Source of the DNA: Phycisphaerales bacterium
GTDB taxonomy: Bacteria; Planctomycetota; Phycisphaerae; UBA1845; Fen-1342
Direction of reading: 5' to 3'
Length of the DNA stretch: 45,410 bases
Assembly: GCA_022839625.1 (NCBI GenBank)
Contig: JALHJL010000031.1
Coordinates: 1 to 45,410 of the forward strand
Below, one piece after another: positions 33,151 to 40,807 of the stretch (position 1 is the first letter of the stretch; every line of letters begins with the position of its first letter). The notes beneath the pieces are model-generated. The model worked only from the letters and a program-made list of their open reading frames with translations, was not told where the DNA came from and did not search any database. The position numbers and the translations under genes were made by a program.

Positions 33151-33204
33151 GGTACTCCCAGCGGCGGCGAGTAGCCCTGGCACACTGGTCGGCAACACCT
33201 TCGG

Positions 33205-33345
33205 TTACGCGATCTCGGGCGGGATGGCGGAAAGGCCAAGCTCGTCGAGACCGAGAACCGTAGCGCGCGATCGGCGGGCGCGCTGGATACGCCGCAGCGC
33301 TTCTTGGTATGCGTCGTCTGGGGTCCGTTGTGTCTTGCCGCCCGC
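33205..33345 (-). pseudogene. Remnant of a leucine-rich-repeat protein gene (N-terminal end)
   Basis: About 46 codons: AYQEALRRIQRARRSRATVLGLDELGLSAIPPEI, then a TAA stop at 33205-33207. The pattern is the opening of bacterial LRR/ROCO proteins, where a helix EAxRRIxxA is followed by LDLSxLxLxxLPxEI repeats. Only one repeat survives. No proper start is visible; upstream is tandem repeat DNA. Not expected to be functional. Confidence 0.6.
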
Positions 33346-33403
33346 CAAGCAGGTCAGTCTAGCCGTCGCAGGCGGAGGGGGCCACGGCGGACGCATTGCA
33401 GGT

Positions 33404-33530
33404 TCTGGATTTTGGATTTTGGATTTTGGAACTGCGGGTGCGAGAACTGGTGGTGCGAGAAGCCCTTCGTGTGCTGGTGCGAGAAGCCCTTCTCGCGCCA
33501 CGCCCTCTGCCTGCCGCGAGAACCCCGGCG
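33404..33530. repeat. Heptamer GATTTTG array and GGTGCGAGAAG repeats
   Basis: Three tandem GATTTTG units (33408-33430) are followed by GGTGCGAGAA-type units at intervals (33436-33490) and GAAGCCCTT twice. Same heptamer style as at 31.7 kb. Confidence 0.8.
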
Positions 33531-33674
33531 GCCCCCTTGTCGCGCGGCCAATGCAGAATCGGTCGTCCCCGGTGTTGACCCTCGGCGGCGGACACGGTAT
33601 CCAGACGGGCCGGAGCGCCCGCCGGAAGGCGCCATCACCGGCCGGTGCGGTGCTGGGACCTGGAGAACGAAGCG

Positions 33675-34463
33675 ATGTCGAAACCGAAAGTCGGCGTGGT
33701 CGGCGGCGGCGTGGTCGGCGACGCGATGGTGAAGCTGTGCGGCCCGACAACGGTCGTCTACGATCCGTACAAGCCGGAGTTCGCCCGCAACAAGGACGCG
33801 ATCAACACCTGTGACGCGGTCTTCATCTGCGTGCCCACGCCGATGGCCGACGACGGCAGTTGCGACACGCACATCGTCGAGGAGGCCGTCGCGTGGGTGC
33901 AGGCCCCGCTGATCATCATCCGTTCGACCGTCGCGCCGGGCACCACCCAGCGGCTGTGCGAAAAGTACAACAAGCAGATCGTCTTCCAGCCGGAGTACCT
34001 GGGCGAAACGACGGCGCACCTCTTCGGCAACATGGCCGAGCGCGAGTTTGTCGTCCTGGGCGGTACGCCCGAGGCGGTCTCCAAAGCGGCCGACTTCTAC
34101 AAGCACTATTACAACTCAATGGTGCGGTTCTACTTCGGCGACGCGACCACGGCCGAAGTGTGCAAGTACATGGAGAACGCGTTCTACGCGGCCAAGGTCA
34201 CGTTCGTGAACGAGTTCTACGAGGTCGCGCGGGCGCACGGCGTGGACTTCAACCAGCTTCGCGAGCTGTGGCTGGCCGATACGCGGATCAGCCGGGATCA
34301 CACCTTCGTGTACCCGGACGCGCGCGGCTTTTCGGGCAAGTGCCTGCCCAAAGACTGCAATGCCATCCTGTACTCGTCCCGCCGGCACGGGTACGAGCCC
34401 AAGTTCCTGGCCGCGTGCCTGAAGATCAACGAGGAGTTTCTCGCGCTGAACAAGCGGCGCTAG
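33675..34463 (+). CDS. Short UDP-glucose/GDP-mannose dehydrogenase family protein
   Basis: 262 residues, against about 430 for the family. An N-terminal Rossmann domain (VGVVGGGVVGDAM near 6) and the central helical domain are present, and the catalytic Cys is in GFSGKCLPKD near 223, the nucleophile of the two-step oxidation of the sugar C6. The C-terminal UDP-binding domain is absent, yet the ORF ends cleanly, so this is a short form, not an obvious frameshift. Dimerisation and substrate are uncertain. Start supported by GGAGAACGAAGCG. Upstream DNA is repeat-rich. Confidence 0.85.
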   Translation: MSKPKVGVVGGGVVGDAMVKLCGPTTVVYDPYKPEFARNKDAINTCDAVFICVPTPMADDGSCDTHIVEEAVAWVQAPLIIIRSTVAPGTTQRLCEKYNKQIVFQPEYLGETTAHLFGNMAEREFVVLGGTPEAVSKAADFYKHYYNSMVRFYFGDATTAEVCKYMENAFYAAKVTFVNEFYEVARAHGVDFNQLRELWLADTRISRDHTFVYPDARGFSGKCLPKDCNAILYSSRRHGYEPKFLAACLKINEEFLALNKRR

Positions 34464-34578
34464 GGTAACGGCCGCGTGTCCGGGGGCGGCCGTGGCCGCG
34501 AAGAGACCAATGCCGCACCGACCCGCGCGGCCGCTGCGGCCGAGAGGCTCCCGCAGCGCAATGCACGGGCTGTTCGGG

Positions 34579-35244
34579 ATGGCCAACCGTATGCCAGTTC
34601 GCACGATCATGCTGCCGGGGCTGGGCGCCGACGCGCGCCTCTTCGACTCCCAGCGCCCCGTCCTCCCGCGCCTGGAAGTGCCGCCGTGGCTGCCGCACCG
34701 CGAGGACGAGACGTTGGCGGAGTACGGTCGCCGCATGGCGGCCACGATCGACCCGATGGAGCCGTTCTTCCTCGGCGGCGTGTCCTTCGGCGGGATGGTC
34801 GCCCAGGAGGTGGCGCGGCACCTTCGGCCGCGCGCGGTCCTGTTGATCGCCAGCGCGCGGTCCGGTCAGGCGATTGCCCCGCACCTGAAGTACTTCGTGC
34901 GTTTTGCGGGCCTGTTCCCGGAGCGAGATTTCGCGGGCGGCGGGGGCCTGTCGCGCGTGTTCGCGAGCAAGTTCGGGCAACTCGAACCGGACCACGAGCA
35001 ACTGCTGGAGGAGATGTTCGCGGATACCTCGGCCCGCTTTGTGCGTTGGGGGATCGCGGCGATCACGGACTGGCCCGGCGTGCCCGAGCTGGGGGTCCCG
35101 GTTCACCACATTCATGGCACGGACGACGAGTGGATTCCCATTCAGTCCGTTCAGCCCAACCAGGTCATCGCGGGCGGCGGCCATCTCATCAACGTGACGC
35201 ACGCGGACGTCGTCAACGCGTTCCTGGCGGAACGCCTGCGTTGA
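34579..35244 (+). CDS. Alpha/beta hydrolase
   Basis: 221 residues. Oxyanion-loop MLPGLGADARLF near 12-23, nucleophile elbow GGVSFGGMV near 72 (Ser), acid Asp in HGTDDEWIP near 180, and base His in GGGHLINV near 203: a complete catalytic triad. Substrate unknown (carboxyesterase-like). The start is uncertain: ATGs at 34492, 34561, 34579 and 34591 are in frame, and homology begins near 34594. It follows the dehydrogenase gene closely; both may be one operon. Confidence 0.82.
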   Translation: MANRMPVRTIMLPGLGADARLFDSQRPVLPRLEVPPWLPHREDETLAEYGRRMAATIDPMEPFFLGGVSFGGMVAQEVARHLRPRAVLLIASARSGQAIAPHLKYFVRFAGLFPERDFAGGGGLSRVFASKFGQLEPDHEQLLEEMFADTSARFVRWGIAAITDWPGVPELGVPVHHIHGTDDEWIPIQSVQPNQVIAGGGHLINVTHADVVNAFLAERLR

Positions 35245-35305
35245 GCGTGTGCCGACCGGCGCGCCGGGGCCGTGCGACCTGCCGGCGGCGGGGGCGACTC
35301 CCCCG

Positions 35306-36586
35306 CTACACCTCGTCGCCTTCCTTGCGTTGGATCTCCGCGCCGACCGCGCGGAGCTTGTCGTCGAGCTGCTGATAGCCGCGCTCGAGGTGGTAGATGC
35401 GGTGCACGCGGGTCGTGCCGCGCGCGGCCAGGCCCGCGAGGACCAGGGCCGCCGAGGCCCGCAGGTCCGAAGCCATCACCGGCGCCGCGACCAGCCGCTT
35501 GACGCCCTGGACGATGACGGTCGGCCCCTCTTTGCGGAGACGGGCGCCCATGCGCGCCAGCTCGGCGACGTGCAGGAAGCGGTCGGGAAAGATCTTCTCG
35601 GTGATGACGCTGTTGCCGTCCGCCAGACACAGCAGGGCCATGATCTGGGCCTGCAAGTCCGTCGGAAAACCTGGGAACGGCTGCGTCGTCACGTCCACCG
35701 GCTCCAGCCGGCGCGCGGACGAAACCACGACCCCCTTGTCGTTCTTCTCGACGTTCACGCCGATCGCGGCCAGCCGGTCCACGAAGGCCATCAGGTGGTC
35801 CAGGCGCGCGTTTTCGAGCGTCAGCTCGCCGTTGGTGATCGCCGCGGCCACCATGAACGTTCCGGCCTCGATGCGGTCGGGGATGATCGTGTATTCGCAG
35901 CCGTGCAGCTCCTTGACGCCCTCGATGACGATCCGCGGGGTGCCTTGTCCGCTGATCGCGGCGCCGCACTGGTTCAGGAAGTTGGCCAGGTCGACGACCT
36001 CGGGCTCGCAGGCCGCCATCTCGATGACGGTCAGCCCGTCGGCGAGGACGGCGGCCATCATGGCGTTGGCGGTCCCCAGGACGGTCGAGCCGAACGGGCC
36101 GCCGAGGAACATCTCGGTGCCGCGCAGGCGCTTGCTCTTGGCCACGATGTCGCCGTTGATCAGCTCGATTTCGGCGCCCAGTTCGCGCATCGCGCGGAGG
36201 TGAAGATCGACCGGGCGATCGCCGATCGCGCAGCCGCCGGGCATCGACACTTGTGCGCGGTGTCGCTTCGCCAGCAGCGGGCCGAGCACGCAGATCGACG
36301 CCCGCATCTTGCGCACGATGTCGTATTCCGCCCGGCAGTTCATCTCGTCCCGGGCAATCAGCTTGAGCGACCCGTCCGCCCGCCACTCGACGTCCACGCC
36401 CAGCTTGGCCAGCAGCTCAGTCAGCGAGGCCACGTCGGCGACCCGCGGGACGTCGCGCAGCACGACCTCCCCTTCACACAGAATCGAGGCCGCCAGGATC
36501 GGCAACGCCGCGTTCTTGGCCCCGCTGAGGCGCACGCTGCCGCGCAAGCGCGGGCCGCCGATGATCTCGAAGTAGGGTAGACCCAC
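35306..36586 (-). CDS. murA: UDP-N-acetylglucosamine 1-carboxyvinyltransferase
   Basis: MurA transfers enolpyruvate from PEP to UDP-GlcNAc, the first committed step of peptidoglycan synthesis. 426 residues. Substrate-binding Lys is in SGAKNAALP near 24; the active-site Cys (fosfomycin target) is in MPGGCAIGDRPVDLHL near 116. Starts with GTG at 36586, eight bases after AAGGAG. The presence of murA indicates a peptidoglycan wall. It follows prmC by 79 bases on the same strand. Confidence 0.96.
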   Translation of the reverse strand: MGLPYFEIIGGPRLRGSVRLSGAKNAALPILAASILCEGEVVLRDVPRVADVASLTELLAKLGVDVEWRADGSLKLIARDEMNCRAEYDIVRKMRASICVLGPLLAKRHRAQVSMPGGCAIGDRPVDLHLRAMRELGAEIELINGDIVAKSKRLRGTEMFLGGPFGSTVLGTANAMMAAVLADGLTVIEMAACEPEVVDLANFLNQCGAAISGQGTPRIVIEGVKELHGCEYTIIPDRIEAGTFMVAAAITNGELTLENARLDHLMAFVDRLAAIGVNVEKNDKGVVVSSARRLEPVDVTTQPFPGFPTDLQAQIMALLCLADGNSVITEKIFPDRFLHVAELARMGARLRKEGPTVIVQGVKRLVAAPVMASDLRASAALVLAGLAARGTTRVHRIYHLERGYQQLDDKLRAVGAEIQRKEGDEV

Positions 36587-36665
36587 GGGTTCTCCTTCAT
36601 CTCGCGATCCGGCTACGCCCTCGTCCGGGCGGCCGGCATTCTGCCGTCTGCGGTGCCACCGGCAG

Positions 36666-37577
36666 TCAGGCGTCGGGCGCAGCGCGGCGGGCATGCACAA
36701 CGCGCTCGTGCCCGCCGCCGTCGCGATAAACCACGATATCCTTCCAGCCGGCACGAGCCAAGAGGTCGCGCACGGCCCGGGACTGGTCGAAACCGATTTC
36801 CAGCAGCAGGTGCCCGCCCGACTTCAGCCCGTTCGGGGCCGCTGCCGACACCCGCCGAACGACACTCAGCCCGTCGGGGCCGGCGAACAACGCCACGTGC
36901 GGCTCAAAGTCACGCACGTTCCTGGCCACCGGGGCGCCGTTCGTCGCAATGTACGGCGGGTTGCACACAATCACATCGAACGGCTGTGGACGGTCGACCG
37001 CCGCATGTGCCGTCCACGGTTCCAACAGGTCTCCGCAGCGGAAGTCGATGCGGTCGGCGACGCCGTGTCGGGAGGCGTTGTGCCGGGCCACGCCGAGCGC
37101 CGCTTCTGAGATATCGCTCGCGAAAATCCGCGCCGCCGGCAGGTGGCGGGCAAGGGCGACCGCGATGCAGCCGCTGCCGGTCCCCAGATCGAGAATGCGG
37201 GCCGCCCCGTCGAGCGTCTTCCGGACCAGGTCGATGGTACGCTCCACCAGCACCTCCGTCTCCGGCCGCGGGATGAGCACGTCCGGCGAGACGTCGAAGG
37301 GAAGGGCGAAGAACTCCTTCGTCCCGGTGAGGTAGGCGATCGGGTGCCCCTGGGCGGCCTGCTTGACGAGTGCGCGAAACGGCGCGAGGACCGGCTCAGC
37401 GGGGACCTCTTCAAAACGCGTGTAGAGCTGGATGCGCTCGCACCGCATGACGTGCGCAAGCAGAATCTCTGCGCACAGGCGCGGCGATTCAACGCCGCTG
37501 CGCTGCAAGTGCTCGCGCGTCCAACTCAGCAGGCGCGCCACCGACCATGCCGATGAGTCGGCCTCGGCGATGCTCAT
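36666..37577 (-). CDS. prmC: Peptide chain release factor N5-glutamine methyltransferase
   Basis: PrmC methylates the GGQ glutamine of release factors. 303 residues. N-terminal helical domain 1-85; SAM motif LDLGTGSGCIAVALA near 130; catalytic NPPY near 205. Its usual partner prfA is not adjacent, the order here being RRM gene, prmC, murA. The ATG at 37577 was chosen because upstream codons are low-complexity sequence antisense to the glycine-rich tail of the RRM gene. Confidence 0.95.
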   Translation of the reverse strand: MSIAEADSSAWSVARLLSWTREHLQRSGVESPRLCAEILLAHVMRCERIQLYTRFEEVPAEPVLAPFRALVKQAAQGHPIAYLTGTKEFFALPFDVSPDVLIPRPETEVLVERTIDLVRKTLDGAARILDLGTGSGCIAVALARHLPAARIFASDISEAALGVARHNASRHGVADRIDFRCGDLLEPWTAHAAVDRPQPFDVIVCNPPYIATNGAPVARNVRDFEPHVALFAGPDGLSVVRRVSAAAPNGLKSGGHLLLEIGFDQSRAVRDLLARAGWKDIVVYRDGGGHERVVHARRAAPDA

Positions 37578-37647
37578 GGTACGGACTATAGCACGGGGGC
37601 CGAACGCAAACGACCGGTGCGATATTGTGCGTCGGGTGCGGCGCGTT

Positions 37648-37977
37648 CTACCAGCGCCGGCCGCCGCTCTCGCCGCGTCCGCTGCCGCGGAATTCGCGAC
37701 CGCCGCGGCTGCCGCCGCCGGTGCCGCCGCCCGTGCGGGGACGGGCCTCATTGACGGTAACAGCGCGGCCGTCGACCTGTGTGCCGTTGAGGCCGTCGAT
37801 CGCGGCCGTGGCCTGAGCGTCGTCATTCATCTCGACAAAGCCGAAGCCCCGTGACTGCCCCGTTTCCCGGTCTCGCACGATCGAGACATTGTTGACTGTG
37901 CCAAAGGCTGCGAACGCCGACTCGAGCGATTCTTCGGTGGTCTGATACGAGAGATTGCCTACGTAAATCCTTTTCAA
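37648..37977 (-). CDS. RRM RNA-binding protein (cold-shock type)
   Basis: 109 residues, one RNA recognition motif plus Gly/Arg-rich tail. RNP2 is IYVGNLS at residues 4-10; RNP1 is RGFGFVEM near 44. These small RRM proteins in cyanobacteria and planctomycetes are often cold-induced. Starts at TTG 37977, seven bases after AGGAG; no ATG fits. It has its own promoter and a 135-base leader with a stable hairpin 18 bases before the start codon, a possible thermoregulatory element. Confidence 0.9.
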   Translation of the reverse strand: MKRIYVGNLSYQTTEESLESAFAAFGTVNNVSIVRDRETGQSRGFGFVEMNDDAQATAAIDGLNGTQVDGRAVTVNEARPRTGGGTGGGSRGGREFRGSGRGESGGRRW

Positions 37978-37994
37978 CTTCTGCTCCTGAAACC

Positions 37995-38015
37995 GGTGCG
38001 TCGCGATGACGCACC
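37995..38015 (-). promoter_or_regulatory. Leader hairpin before the RRM gene ribosome-binding site
   Basis: GGTGCGTC and GACGCACC, perfect 8-bp arms with a 5-base loop, in the 5' leader of the RRM mRNA just upstream of its RBS. Placement suggests control of translation initiation. Confidence 0.55.
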
Positions 38016-38118
38016 CGGGGCCCATTGCCCCAAGACCGCGTTGTGACCACTTGTCGCCGACGGGAGATGTCGAAGCCGAGGCAGAGACGATTCCGATCGG
38101 GCAAGCACGAACCTCACT

Positions 38119-38147
38119 AGATTAGCAGGCGCCCCGCCGCAAATCAA
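38119..38147 (-). promoter_or_regulatory. Sigma-70 promoter of the RRM gene
   Basis: On the minus strand, TTGATT (38147-38142), a 17-bp spacer and TAATCT (38124-38119). Predicted start about 38112, giving a 135-base leader. Confidence 0.65.
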
Positions 38148-38323
38148 CCAGCGGTTTCGTTCTACAACGGCCAACAACAGCCGTGTGGCCGGGGCTGGAT
38201 CAGCCTGGGGACGGCCCCGCCCGAAGCCTTGGGGGCTGGAATAACGGGGGAGGGGGGCCGTCGCCCGGGCCGCTCGGCGGCGCAGGTGGCGCGTGCCAGA
38301 TCGCGACCGTCCTCGCTGTGCGC

Positions 38324-38352
38324 TTCTCTCTGACCGCCCGTGGCCGTACAAT
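38324..38352 (+). promoter_or_regulatory. Possible promoter of lpxD
   Basis: TTCTCT, a 17-bp spacer and TACAAT (38347-38352), about 50 bases before the lpxD start. The -35 is weak. Confidence 0.4.
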
Positions 38353-38402
38353 GAGGGCCTCGATACCGACTGACGCGCACGACCGGTTTCTCAGGAGTCT
38401 TG

Positions 38403-39461
38403 ATGGAAGCTACGCTCGGCGAACTCCATGCCGCCCTCGAGCAGCTTGGGATGAAGCCCCGATTGAGGGGCAACCCCGACCGGCGCATCCGACGCGTCTC
38501 CACGCTCGAAGACGCAACCGAAGGGGACGTGTCGTTTCTCTCTAACCCTAAGTACGAGAAGCTTTTACAGACGACCCGGGCCTCGGCGGTCGTGCTTCGG
38601 CCGGATGTCGTCGCGCCCGAGCATCTGGACTTGATCCAGGCGGACGACCCCTACGCTGCCATCACCGCACTGATCGTCAAGATTCACGGGTATCGTCGGC
38701 ACCGCCAGGTTCCCCCGAACCGCTCGGCGTGCACCATCCACCCCACGGCGCAAATCGGAGAAGGAGCCACGATCCATCCCGGCGCCACGATCGACGAGGA
38801 AGTGGTCATCGGGCGCGGAGCCGTCATTTACCCCGGCTGCTATATCGGACCTCGTTGCCGGCTGGGCGACGGCGTCCTGCTTTATCCCAACGTGGTCCTT
38901 TACGACGATACGCGGGTCGGCCATCGCGTGACGATCCACTCCAACACCGTGATCGGCGAAGACGGGCTCGGCTACGCGCCCATCGGCGGCAACTGGGTGA
39001 AGATTCCGCAGATCGGCCACGTCGAGATCGAGGATGACGTCGAGATCGGCGCGGGCTGCGCGATCGACCGGGCGACCCTTGGCCGCACGCGCATCGGCCG
39101 CGGCAGCAAGTTCAGCAACTTGATCGCCATCGGTCACGGCACGCAGATCGGCGAGGACTGCCTGCTGGTGGCGCAGGTCGGCGTCGCGGGCTCCGTCACC
39201 GTCGGGGACCACGTCACGATGGCGGGGCAGGCGGGCGTCGTCGGCCACATTCGCATCGGCGATCGGGCCACGATCGGCGCCAAGGCCGGCGTGACGCACA
39301 ACGTCGCGGACGGCGAGACCGTCCTCGGCGCGCCGGCGATTCCGATCCACGCCATGCGGCGACAGGTCGCCTACGTGGCGCGCCTCCCCGAGCTCAACAA
39401 GCAGCTCAAGCGGTTGCAAGAGCGCATCGCCGAGCTGGAGAAGCAGTTCGAAAGGACCTGA
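38403..39461 (+). CDS. lpxD: UDP-3-O-(3-hydroxyacyl)glucosamine N-acyltransferase
   Basis: LpxD adds the N-linked acyl chain in lipid A synthesis. 352 residues. The N-terminal uridine-binding domain (1-100) is followed by left-handed beta-helix hexapeptide repeats (about 110-310: IGEGATIHPGATIDEEVVIGRGAVIYPG). The catalytic His of the IAIGHGTQIGED loop lies near 240, and the C-terminus is a coiled coil (RLQERIAELEKQ). AGGAG precedes ATG 38403. lpxD here and lpxI at 18 kb are unlinked, unlike the usual lpxD-fabZ-lpxA order. Confidence 0.96.
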   Translation: MEATLGELHAALEQLGMKPRLRGNPDRRIRRVSTLEDATEGDVSFLSNPKYEKLLQTTRASAVVLRPDVVAPEHLDLIQADDPYAAITALIVKIHGYRRHRQVPPNRSACTIHPTAQIGEGATIHPGATIDEEVVIGRGAVIYPGCYIGPRCRLGDGVLLYPNVVLYDDTRVGHRVTIHSNTVIGEDGLGYAPIGGNWVKIPQIGHVEIEDDVEIGAGCAIDRATLGRTRIGRGSKFSNLIAIGHGTQIGEDCLLVAQVGVAGSVTVGDHVTMAGQAGVVGHIRIGDRATIGAKAGVTHNVADGETVLGAPAIPIHAMRRQVAYVARLPELNKQLKRLQERIAELEKQFERT

Positions 39462-39463
39462 CG

Positions 39464-39805
39464 TCAGCTCTCCGCGCGCGGGGTACTGCTATCCGGCCCG
39501 CGGTCGCGGTTGGCGTAGCGCGGGGACACCGCCTGGTACGGCTTACCCAGTAGCCGCTTAACCAGGATGATCTCCCCCACGTCGTTTCCCTCTACCCGAT
39601 GCCCGAGGTACTGAAGCAGGTAGCCGACCGCAAGCAGCACCGCCGGCCGCCACCACAAGTCCCACCGCCACTGCCAGAGCTGCACCAGGGCGACGACCAC
39701 CGCCGCGATTGTCAGCGGAATGCCGACGTAGTGCAGCCACCGCGAGAGGCGGCTCTGGTGCCGTTCCCGCCAGTTCTGAAGCCAGCGCGGCGTTCGTGTG
39801 CTCAC
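39464..39805 (-). CDS. DUF962/Mpo1-like membrane protein
   Basis: 113 residues with the DUF962 start RHQSRLSRWLHYVGIPLTIAAV and two transmembrane helices (about 22-40 and 48-65). The conserved His-rich motif YLLQYLGHRVEGN is near 67. The yeast homologue Mpo1 is a dioxygenase of 2-hydroxy fatty acids; here the role is unknown. GTG start at 39805. Tail-to-tail with lpxD, two bases apart. Confidence 0.82.
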   Translation of the reverse strand: MSTRTPRWLQNWRERHQSRLSRWLHYVGIPLTIAAVVVALVQLWQWRWDLWWRPAVLLAVGYLLQYLGHRVEGNDVGEIILVKRLLGKPYQAVSPRYANRDRGPDSSTPRAES

Positions 39806-39904
39806 GCGGCGGATGATAGCGGCGCCGCCGCTCCGGCAACAATTGCCCCCGGCCTCACCTGCGGCGCGTTTAGCTCCGATAAGAAGGTCTTTGGGAGGCG
39901 CGGC

Positions 39905-40531
39905 ATGATCGTGACGCTCGACGGCCGGCGGTTGCCGGACACCTTCGCCACCGAGGCCACCTTGCAGAACGTGATCGACCAGGTGCGTGACACGCACCTC
40001 AAGGACCGTCTGGTCATCTCGGTCGCCGTGGACGGTCGCGTGCTCGGCGACGATGAGCTCACCGCGAACATGGAGTGCCAGATGCCCGATGCGGCCCAGG
40101 TCGAGTTGCAGTCCAGCACCCCTTCCGAGCTGGCGACCGCGGCGCTGCGCGGCCTGGCGGCGGAGTTCGCCGATGCGGACGGCCGGCTGGCCGACATCGC
40201 CGAGCGGTTGAACTCGGCGGACGTGGCGACGGCGATTCGGGACGTCGGAGCGTTCGTCTCGCTATGGCAGACCTGCAACCGGGCGTTGTCGCAGTGCAGC
40301 GCACTGCTCAACACCGACCTGCTTGGGGCGGAATACGAGGGCCAGCCGGCGCGCGCGCGCTTGACGGAGCTGGTCGACAAGCTCACTGCGGTGCGGAACG
40401 CCCTGGAGGCCAGCGACGTAGTCCTGCTGGCCGACCTCGTGCGTTATGAGCTGCCGCCGCTCGCCCAGACCTGGCAGGCCATCCTGAACCGCCTCGCCGA
40501 CCACGCCGCCGTCGTCGAAAGCTCGGCGTAG
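39905..40531 (+). CDS. Conserved hypothetical protein
   Basis: 208 residues with no motif I recognise. An N-terminal 60-residue beta-rich segment (TLDGRRLPDT...VDQVRDTHLKDRLVISVAVDGRVL) looks ubiquitin-like or TGS-like; the rest is helical (four or more long helices, LVDKLTAVRNALE). GGGAGGCG lies upstream of ATG 39905. Monocistronic by spacing. Confidence 0.72.
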   Translation: MIVTLDGRRLPDTFATEATLQNVIDQVRDTHLKDRLVISVAVDGRVLGDDELTANMECQMPDAAQVELQSSTPSELATAALRGLAAEFADADGRLADIAERLNSADVATAIRDVGAFVSLWQTCNRALSQCSALLNTDLLGAEYEGQPARARLTELVDKLTAVRNALEASDVVLLADLVRYELPPLAQTWQAILNRLADHAAVVESSA

Positions 40532-40807
40532 GCGCGTACTCATGGGCGCCGCGCCCGGCACCGCAGCGTGGCGATCCGCGCGAACCACCCCGCCGCCGGT
40601 ACCGCTCCCAGATCGCAGTTCTCGGGAACTATTCCGCGGTCGGGGCGTCAGATATCCTATGAGCACGCAAGCGATGCGTGCGTTGAGTTCCGTGTGCGAG
40701 CCGCGGGCGCGGGTGCGCTGTGCATTCGTGCCGCCGGACGGCTGGGCCGTGGGATCGGGCCGCGCACGAAGTTGGGCCAGGTACCGGCACGAAACAGGAG
40801 GCCGACG

